Below are positions 28,083 to 33,324 of a DNA stretch of 33,324 nt, piece by piece. Where the stretch lies: the IMG/VR virus record IMGVR_UViG_3300015192_000005, positions 1 to 33,324 of that record. The stretch is one strand, 5' to 3'. The first letter of the stretch is position 1. The number at the start of each line of letters is the position of its first letter. The notes below the pieces were generated by a model that made no database searches, was not told where the DNA came from, and saw only the letters and a list, made by a program, of their open reading frames with translations. The DNA is from a virus. The translations under genes were made by a program, and so were the position numbers.

Positions 28083-28514
28083 ATGGCACGTGAAGCGGTG
28101 TTCACGGAGCAGATCAGTACGAAGGTGTCGAGCACCGTGAAGCGTCGACTGCAGGCGCTCGATCAGGCATACCCACAGGTCAGCGAGTCCGACGCGATCC
28201 GGGACGCGATGGGCCACGGGCTGGACGCCATGGAGGCGTACTTCGCTGAGCACTATCAGGCGTACGTCCTCGAGCGCTCTCAGCGCAGCGGGGTTGACGC
28301 CCAGATCACGGTGTACGTGACGCCCGAGATGCGGGCAAGGGTCAACGCGATCGATGAGCGGTACCCGCGGCTCGCCGTGGCCGACGCCGTCCGGGTCGCC
28401 ATCGACAGGGGCATCGAGGCGGCGGAGAGGGCGTACACCGTGCGCTACCCGGAGCGGGCGGATGGCTGGGCGGCACTGCTCGGCGAGGACGCTGGGTACG
28501 GGTCGCAGGTCTAG
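28083..28514 (+). CDS. Double ribbon-helix-helix DNA-binding regulator
   Basis: The 143-residue protein starts at ATG 28083 with GAGGGGAC upstream. It contains two RHH-like units in tandem: ~9-53 (EQISTKVSSTVKRRLQALDQ, then SESDAIRDAMGHGLDAME) and ~73-117 (AQITVYVTPEMRARVNAIDE, then AVADAVRVAIDRGIEAAE). RHH proteins normally dimerise to form the DNA-binding ribbon; here one chain may supply both strands. It lies beside the operator at 28023-28033, so autoregulation and control of the minus-strand early operons are likely. Confidence 0.7.
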   Translation: MAREAVFTEQISTKVSSTVKRRLQALDQAYPQVSESDAIRDAMGHGLDAMEAYFAEHYQAYVLERSQRSGVDAQITVYVTPEMRARVNAIDERYPRLAVADAVRVAIDRGIEAAERAYTVRYPERADGWAALLGEDAGYGSQV

Positions 28515-28533
28515 GCTCAAGACCCACAAGCAA

Positions 28534-28559
28534 ACAGCCCCGGTAGGCGCCGGGGCTGT
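28534..28559 (+). terminator. Hairpin between regulator and primase genes
   Basis: A 9-bp stem (28534-28542 with 28551-28559) with an 8-nt loop follows the regulator stop by 20 nt and precedes the primase start by 30 nt. It may be a terminator or attenuator; no T-run follows. Confidence 0.6.
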
Positions 28560-28589
28560 CCATTGATGCCGTACTCGGGAGTCAAATCC

Positions 28590-30704
28590 GTGACAGACCA
28601 TAGCACGACCACCAACCCCGTCTATGCGGCAGCGCTGGGCTACATCGCGCGCGGATGGGCTGTGATCGCCGTACACGGCGTGCGGGATGGTCGGTGCACC
28701 TGCGGCCGGTCGCCGTGCGGACGTGACGACAGGAGCGCTGGCAAGCACCCGGTACAGACGGACTGGCAGCGCCGGCCACCCATGAGCAGGGCGGACGCCT
28801 ACGCCACCTGGGTAGAGGAGGGCGCCGGCTGGAACATCGGGATCCGGACGGGACGGGTGGAGGGCGCGCGGGACTGGCTCTTCGTCCTGGACGTCGATCC
28901 CAAGAGCGGCGGGCATGAGTCGCTGCAGGGGCTGATCGCCGAGTGCGGACCGCTGCCGGACACATGGATGACCCGCACGGGCAGCGGCGGCGCACACCTC
29001 GGCTTCGCCATGCCGGACGGGATCGAGGTCCGCAACAACCAGCGCATGATCGCGCCGGGGATCGACATCCGCGGCACCGGTGGCTTCGTGGTCGCCCCCC
29101 CCAGCGTGAGCGGGATCGGCCCGTACGAGCAATTGATGTCCATCGACCCGGCGCAGCCGATGGACTGGCTCGTTGAGATGATCCGCTACCGACCAGTCGA
29201 GGTAGACACCACCGAGTGCGTGGAGGGCCTGCCCTCCTGGGACGACCTGGAGCCGTCGGAGCGCGCGCGGGTGCAGAAGTACGCGGAGGTCATCATCGCC
29301 CGCGAGGCACGCTCGTACGCCCTAGCGGAGCAGGGTACGGGCAACGCCACCCTGTACCGCGCGGCGTGCAAGGTGTTCGAGGTCGTCCAGTCACCGTGGA
29401 ACACGCTCACCGCCGACCACGCCGTGGACCTGCTCGACCAGGCCCGGCGGCGCCGACTCGAGCAGGTCCACGGTGGGCAGGACCAGGAGGAGTTCCGCAA
29501 GACGGTGAACTCAGCGATGACCAGGGTGGTCGGCCGCGGGAGGCCGCTACCCGAGCGACCAGCGGATCGGCTGATCTTCGACCACCCTGGTCTCCCCCTC
29601 GCGATTGAGGCGCCGGACGCGGGGGGTGACGAAGGCGAGCAGGAGGAGGTCGGACCGGGCAGGCCGCTGACCCTCAAGGAGCAGATCCGCGCCGAGATGC
29701 TCGACCGGGACGCGCTCGAGCGCGTGCCACCACTGGAACCGCTCATCGAGGACGTCCTCAACCTCGGTACCGAGTGCTGGTTGATCGGCGCACCGGGGAC
29801 GTTCAAGAGCTTCCTCGCGCTCGACTGGGCCGCCCACATCGCACTGGGCCGACCATGGCGCGGACACAGCGTGCTGCAGGGCAGGGTCATCTACATGGCC
29901 GCCGAGGGCGCTGAAGGTGTTCCCCAGCGGGTCCAAGCGTGGGAGATGACGTACGGGCAGCGGATGGCCGACGTGACAGTGCTACCGCAGCCCATCCAAG
30001 TCACCAACACTGACGCGTGGTCGGCGCTCATCGAGATATGCGCTGAGGACCGCCCCGTACTCATCGTGCTGGACACCCAGGCGCGCATCACGGTCGGGCT
30101 CGAGGAGAACAGCAACATGTCCATGGGCATCCTCATCGACGCCGTCCGGCGCCTGAAGGTGCGTACCGGCGCGTGTGTCCTGGTCCTGCACCACACCGGC
30201 CGCGATGGCGCGCACGCACGCGGGGCGTCTGCCCTGGACGGCGCGCAGGACACCGAGATACGGGTCGACCGGCCCGACAAGAAAGCGCGCGTGATCGAGG
30301 TCAGCGTGGATAAGCAAAAGAATAACGACGATAGCGCCGAACCGATCATTGTCGAGTTGCTCAAGTTAGAGGTGGGCATCCACCCGAGGACAGGCAAGCC
30401 CATCACGTCATTGGCACTGAAGCCGGATAGCCCATTCGCGCTTCCTCCGGTGAAGCGCAAGCCGTGGGTCGAGGGCCTGTCGTATAACCAGTCTGTCATC
30501 ATCGACGTGTTGTGGGAGTTCGTTGACCCGGACGGGCAGACAGTGCCTGAGATCCGCGCACTGATCAAGGAGCGCGGGTCAGATATGTCGAAACAGTCGT
30601 TTTACTATGCGTTCAATGCACTTAAGGCGACTTCGCCCGATCCGATCGTGATGCACGGGCTCGCCGGGACGCAACGCTGGACGCTCGCCTCCAAGCTGGA
30701 GTGA
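28590..30704 (+). CDS. Prim-Pol / RecA-fold helicase replication protein
   Basis: The 704-residue protein starts at GTG 28590 with GGGAG 8 nt upstream. The N-terminal bifunctional primase-polymerase (AEP) domain shows CTCGRSPCG...GKHP (zinc-type segment, 36-54), FVLDVD (catalytic D101, D103), GSGGAHLGF (131-139, H136) and GIDIRGTGGFVVAPPS. After a helical linker and an acidic hinge (~340-360) comes an ATPase with Walker A GAPGTFKS (400-407), Walker B VLIVLD (~490-495) and VLHHTGR. The C-terminus (~625-704) is winged-helix-like. This layout is used by RepPP-type initiators of actinomycete integrative elements and by some phages. Confidence 0.85.
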   Translation: MTDHSTTTNPVYAAALGYIARGWAVIAVHGVRDGRCTCGRSPCGRDDRSAGKHPVQTDWQRRPPMSRADAYATWVEEGAGWNIGIRTGRVEGARDWLFVLDVDPKSGGHESLQGLIAECGPLPDTWMTRTGSGGAHLGFAMPDGIEVRNNQRMIAPGIDIRGTGGFVVAPPSVSGIGPYEQLMSIDPAQPMDWLVEMIRYRPVEVDTTECVEGLPSWDDLEPSERARVQKYAEVIIAREARSYALAEQGTGNATLYRAACKVFEVVQSPWNTLTADHAVDLLDQARRRRLEQVHGGQDQEEFRKTVNSAMTRVVGRGRPLPERPADRLIFDHPGLPLAIEAPDAGGDEGEQEEVGPGRPLTLKEQIRAEMLDRDALERVPPLEPLIEDVLNLGTECWLIGAPGTFKSFLALDWAAHIALGRPWRGHSVLQGRVIYMAAEGAEGVPQRVQAWEMTYGQRMADVTVLPQPIQVTNTDAWSALIEICAEDRPVLIVLDTQARITVGLEENSNMSMGILIDAVRRLKVRTGACVLVLHHTGRDGAHARGASALDGAQDTEIRVDRPDKKARVIEVSVDKQKNNDDSAEPIIVELLKLEVGIHPRTGKPITSLALKPDSPFALPPVKRKPWVEGLSYNQSVIIDVLWEFVDPDGQTVPEIRALIKERGSDMSKQSFYYAFNALKATSPDPIVMHGLAGTQRWTLASKLE

Positions 30705-30729
30705 CGGCACGCGGTGTTCATGGGGCCAT

Positions 30730-30841
30730 GATCCTTTTTGGACTATGGCCCCATGATCTTTTTTGGACTCGGGTCTCAAAGCATGATCTTTTTTGGACTC
30801 GGGAAGATCTTTTTTGGACTACTAGAGATCTTTTTTGGACT
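30730..30841 (+). repeat. Iteron-like direct repeats (candidate replication origin)
   Basis: Five copies of a 15-mer GATCTTTTTTGGACT occupy 30730-30744 (one C for T), 30755-30769, 30785-30799, 30806-30820 and 30827-30841. The start-to-start spacing is 25, 30, 21 and 21 bp. An inverted copy with two mismatches is at 30869-30883. The T-runs make this the least GC-rich stretch of the window. The repeats follow the replication gene directly, as iterons bound by plasmid or phage initiators do. Confidence 0.75.
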
Positions 30842-31054
30842 CGGGTCGAGTTTACGCAGGTCAGGGGTGGTCAAAAAAAGATCTTGGGGGGGGTATGACG
30901 TGATCGAGATCCATCGATGGATTGGGATCACTACTAGCGTTCTTTTTGATCTAGGGGATTGTGCCCTTGAGCTGCACGTATGCAAGATCAGATATACAGG
31001 TATGTCGATGGAGAAGACTTTTTTGATCCAAAACGACTACCGGTTTGGTGAGAT

Positions 31055-31095
31055 GGTGTAGGATCATGAGTCGCAGGCGCTCATGATCCGACACC
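31055..31095. repeat. 16-bp inverted repeat downstream of iterons
   Basis: 31055-31070 pairs with 31080-31095 (15 of 16 pairs) around a 9-nt loop. The arms include GGATCATGAG. No T-run follows, so it may be a structural or binding element of the origin rather than a terminator. Confidence 0.6.
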
Positions 31096-31187
31096 ACTCC
31101 CACCGAGTACCGTGATCTTGGCAGTTAAGTCCAAGACTGTACGGACAGTGAGTGGTTGGCCACACCGTGAGTAGCCCGGTGGCCGGG

Positions 31188-31216
31188 TTGCTTGACAGGG
31201 TGAGGTCTCTTAGGAC
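31188..31216 (+). promoter_or_regulatory. Promoter of the gene at 31228
   Basis: TTGCTT (31188-31193), a 17-nt spacer and TAGGAC (31211-31216). The start would fall ~5 nt before ATG 31228, giving an almost leaderless mRNA; no ribosome binding site is present. A TTGACA at 31190-31195 has an unsuitable spacing to this -10. Confidence 0.5.
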
Positions 31217-31227
31217 ACCCTAGGGTC

Positions 31228-31587
31228 ATGACCGACACCAACCCCCCAACCACTGATCACGACCTCATCGCGACTCGCAAGCTGTTAGACACCCGCCGGT
31301 TCCTGATCGGTGCGACCAACCCGAGCAAGGCGCCTATCCTCGGGCCTGCCCTCGTCGCTATCCGTGCGGTATTGCTGGGTGGCCGATGGCGCACTCATGA
31401 GGAGGTTGTCGGTGCGGCATTGCGCGCTTCCCCCGATATCGCTGTCAGCACCATTCAATCCAAGCTATGGGAACTGGTCAGGGCTGGACTGATCGAGCGC
31501 TGTGGTGAGTACGTCGTTCGACATGGCGCCGCGCAGGCGTCAGATAGTCGGCGGTATCGGGTCGTGGACTGGCCGGAATCGCTATGA
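31228..31587 (+). CDS. Winged-helix DNA-binding protein
   Basis: The 119-residue product starts at ATG 31228 without a ribosome binding site. Helix ALVAIRAVLLGGRWRTHEEV, helix STIQSKLWELVRAGLIERCG and a wing-like RRYRVVDW form a small winged-helix domain after a ~35-residue tail. It is placed beside the candidate origin and upstream of the resolvase, with which it overlaps by 4 nt. Role in replication or regulation is inferred. Confidence 0.65.
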   Translation: MTDTNPPTTDHDLIATRKLLDTRRFLIGATNPSKAPILGPALVAIRAVLLGGRWRTHEEVVGAALRASPDIAVSTIQSKLWELVRAGLIERCGEYVVRHGAAQASDSRRYRVVDWPESL

Positions 31588-32408
31588 CCCGATCCCTATC
31601 GGACTCACCGTCAACAGCGTCGCTGGTCGCGATAACGCGTCGGTACAGCGTCGAGGAGGCGCAACGCGCTGGCTGGACGCTCACGATCGATGGTGATGGG
31701 CTCAGCCCTGGCGACATCGTCCTGGTCCCAAGCGCCGGAGCGCTCCGACGAGGGATCATCACGAACCTTGCCCGGGCGTACGCCTCAGTCGCGTTCATTA
31801 CCGAGTCTGCGATCCGCACGGCTGGGCAGGTACGCACGTTCGGCGTGCCGGAGACGCTGATCGGGTCGTTGACGGTCGTCCAGCCTCGGCGGACCTCGGT
31901 GAAGGTGCCGTTCGACCAGGTATGGACCTGGGGCGGACTGGGACACTACGTCCAGGACACTGGTCCCACCCCTGTCGGCGCTGTCCTGCTCCGCACCGTC
32001 GTGACGGGGTCAGCGATGCCTAAGGGCTCCCAGAAGGTCATCACCGCCCGCGGCCGGAAGCCGGTGATGAAGCCGGACAACCCCGAGTCCGCATGGTGGC
32101 AACGGCACGTAGCGATCACGGTGCAGCAAGACGCACGGTGCCCAGGCCCGGGTTGGCCAACCCTGCTACCTGTTCAGGTGTCGTGCGTCTTCCTGCTCGG
32201 GCGTGCGTTCTCCTGTGAGGACGAGGAGCCGACCGGCCACGACATCGGCGACGTCGACAAGCTGTGCCGCAACGTGGGTGACGCCCTCGAGATGGCCGGC
32301 CTGATCAAGGACGACAAGCAGGTCATCACCTGGGACGGGTCGTACAAGGCATGGGCGCCCGGGGGCGTCGATCCGTGCATGTTGCTCACCGTCAGCGAGT
32401 ACCGATGA
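31584..32408 (+). CDS. RusA-type Holliday junction resolvase with extra N-terminal domain
   Basis: The 274-residue protein starts at ATG 31584 (ATGA overlap). Residues ~137-271 form RusA: VVTGSAMPKGSQ near its start and the metal-binding core GHDIGDVDKLCRN (D220, D223, K226) followed by DALEMAGLIKDDKQV (D233, D243, D244). RusA dimers cut four-way junctions. The ~130 residues before it include SPGDIVLVPSAGALRRGI and a KVPFDQVWTWGGLGHY segment and match no domain I know. RusA alone is ~120 residues, so this is a fusion or long form. Confidence 0.8.
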   Translation: MTRSLSDSPSTASLVAITRRYSVEEAQRAGWTLTIDGDGLSPGDIVLVPSAGALRRGIITNLARAYASVAFITESAIRTAGQVRTFGVPETLIGSLTVVQPRRTSVKVPFDQVWTWGGLGHYVQDTGPTPVGAVLLRTVVTGSAMPKGSQKVITARGRKPVMKPDNPESAWWQRHVAITVQQDARCPGPGWPTLLPVQVSCVFLLGRAFSCEDEEPTGHDIGDVDKLCRNVGDALEMAGLIKDDKQVITWDGSYKAWAPGGVDPCMLLTVSEYR

Positions 32409-32884
32409 ACGAGGACGGTATCCAGCGGGCGTCGATGCCCTCGGACATCCGGGCGCGCAGGTCGGGGGAGGCCCATCAACTGACTCTCCACGCCCCGCCG
32501 CCTCATCCGGCGCCCGAGGTCGCTGCCACCACCGATATCCCGATCCCGCTCCCGATGGGCGTACGGCGGTTCAAGGTCAACGCGGAGCGGACCGGTTGGA
32601 CCGTGGTCCCGTGGTACTTCCGAGGCACGTGGATGTACGCCAAGGGCAAGCCGGGTGTGGTGACGGACGTCCTCGCCCTCCGGATGGCCCGTGCGCCCGC
32701 TCAGCGTGCCGTAGCGGTATGGGCAGCGCCGGTAGTACCCGGAAGGCACTCAGAGTGGGCGTTCGACCTGTCGTATACCTGGGATGACAAGTCCCCACCG
32801 TTGCGCGTCCCGCTCATGCAGTCTCGCAAGGATCCCGACGTAGTCAACCTCATGGCGATCATCAAGATGGTGGGTGCATCGTGA
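32405..32884 (+). CDS. Hypothetical protein, 159 residues
   Basis: It starts at ATG 32405 (ATGA overlap). A Pro/Ala-rich N-terminus precedes a domain with two Trp-rich segments (ERTGWTVVPWYFRGTWMYAK and EWAFDLSYTWDDKSPP) and a C-terminal helix (NLMAIIKMVGAS). No family recognised; coexpressed with the resolvase. Confidence 0.65.
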   Translation: MNEDGIQRASMPSDIRARRSGEAHQLTLHAPPPHPAPEVAATTDIPIPLPMGVRRFKVNAERTGWTVVPWYFRGTWMYAKGKPGVVTDVLALRMARAPAQRAVAVWAAPVVPGRHSEWAFDLSYTWDDKSPPLRVPLMQSRKDPDVVNLMAIIKMVGAS

Positions 32885-33075
32885 AGCGCGACCCGGACAT
32901 CCCGCAACTCCTCCCGATCCCGCATGACCGGGGACTCGACAAGGTCACCACCGATGAGGCCACACCCGACCCGGCCACCGACCGGCAGCGGGCATGGGTC
33001 ACGGCTGGGGCCTTCCTCGGCATGGTCATCCTCAGCACGTTGGCGCATCTCGCCTACCTGGCCTGGTCCCGATGA
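32881..33075 (+). CDS. Small single-pass membrane protein
   Basis: The 64-residue product starts at GTG 32881 (GTGA overlap). A charged N-terminal half is followed by one transmembrane helix (~39-62, WVTAGAFLGMVILSTLAHLA) and SR at the end. Function unknown. Confidence 0.6.
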   Translation: MKRDPDIPQLLPIPHDRGLDKVTTDEATPDPATDRQRAWVTAGAFLGMVILSTLAHLAYLAWSR

Positions 33076-33324
33076 CCGGCCCTATCCTCGCGGACATGGC
33101 CCAGTCCCCGCTGCCACGTGGTGCACGGCGCACCGTGCGTACCGGGTCACCATGCACTGCCATCGGTGGCATGACTGAGAACACCGGTGGTCCGGGCCGG
33201 CTGGTCGTTCACCAGTACGGGGTACACCGCTGCAATCGGGATGAGCAGCACCTGGGGGAGCACACCTGTGGCGTATGCGGGGCAGGGTTCCTACGCATGA
33301 CCACCATCCCGGTATCGGGGGTAC
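33072..33324 (+). CDS. Cys/His protein, 5' part (runs off right edge)
   Basis: ATG 33072 overlaps the previous stop (ATGA) and the frame stays open to the window end (84 codons). After a basic start it reads HQYGVHRCNRDEQHLGEHTC and GVCGAGF, a His/Cys set ending in CxxC that could bind zinc. The remainder of the gene is outside the window. Confidence 0.55.
   Translation, partial: MTGPILADMAQSPLPRGARRTVRTGSPCTAIGGMTENTGGPGRLVVHQYGVHRCNRDEQHLGEHTCGVCGAGFLRMTTIPVSGV

Larger units (their letters stand above)
30705..31227 (+). other. AT-rich non-coding region, probable origin
   Basis: This 523-bp gap holds the iterons, an ATGGGGCCAT/ATGGCCCCAT inverted pair around the first iteron (30718-30754), several more T-runs beside GATC (about 30940 and 31015) and a 16-bp inverted repeat at 31055-31095. 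The frames open across it encode only the 7-residue translation of the iterons and are not believable genes. Confidence 0.65.

Noticed and set aside
28052-28093. 13-codon ORF starting close to the predicted plus-strand start of transcription at 28051
   Set aside because: Too short to judge, with no overlap pattern; the regulator start at 28083 with a good ribosome binding site explains the region.
30701-31061. Overlapping open frames encoding HDLFWTR-like or MIFFGLG-like repeats
   Set aside because: They are translations of the 21-bp-spaced iterons in two frames; neither has a ribosome binding site, and codon use differs sharply from the other genes.

Overview
This window looks like about 33 kb of a high-GC tailed-phage genome (siphovirus type) infecting an actinomycete. 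The host assignment rests on the GC-rich codon usage, the DUF397-like and MmpS-like proteins, the DUF2637-like membrane protein, and promoters that place start codons almost directly at the transcription start. The host genus cannot be read from the sequence. Terminase, portal and capsid genes would lie left of the window. No integrase is visible.

Layout. (1) 1-11953, plus strand: late structural genes in the usual siphovirus order. They are a repeat-rich protein cut by the left edge, gp6-like head-tail connector, neck proteins, major tail protein, tail assembly chaperone with a -1 frameshift extension, tape measure, four tail-tip proteins, a large tail fibre, a coiled-coil membrane protein and a holin. 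A 17-bp perfect hairpin (12042-12082) closes the block. (2) 12225-16314, minus strand: small membrane proteins, a membrane-anchored GIY-YIG protein, an FtsK/TraB-like DNA translocase, and a DUF2637-like four-helix membrane protein with a C-terminal helix-turn-helix. This resembles the transfer modules of actinomycete plasmids and integrative elements. (3) 16499-19391, minus: one operon with a short cytosine-C5 methyltransferase, an MmpS-like exported protein and unknowns, between a leaderless promoter and a 19-bp hairpin. (4) 19519-21077, minus: an unknown DNA-metabolism-associated protein, a DUF397 protein with a TTG start, and three tRNA-like structures with abnormal anticodon arms. (5) 21077-25585, minus: Cas4/RecB-like nuclease, SF2 helicase and small unknowns, chained by 1-4 nt overlaps. 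(6) 25617-28004, minus: winged-helix regulator, GH25 endolysin, small CxxC proteins. (7) 28083-33324, plus: a double ribbon-helix-helix regulator, Prim-Pol/helicase, an iteron-bearing AT-rich region that is a candidate origin, a winged-helix protein, a RusA-type resolvase and small genes running off the right edge.

How it fits together. The right half holds replication, recombination and regulation, and the left half holds virion and lysis genes. Five minus-strand promoters share one architecture: -35, 17-nt spacer, -10, with a palindrome of the form ACCTANTAGGT or a variant abutting the -35. Four of them have exactly 6 nt between the -10 and the ATG, so their mRNAs should be leaderless. One operator copy lies between the divergent promoters of the minus arm and of the double-RHH gene, which makes that protein the natural candidate for the regulator. 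The combination of Prim-Pol replication protein, iterons, FtsK/TraB-like translocase and DUF2637-like membrane protein gives this phage a distinctly plasmid-like early region.
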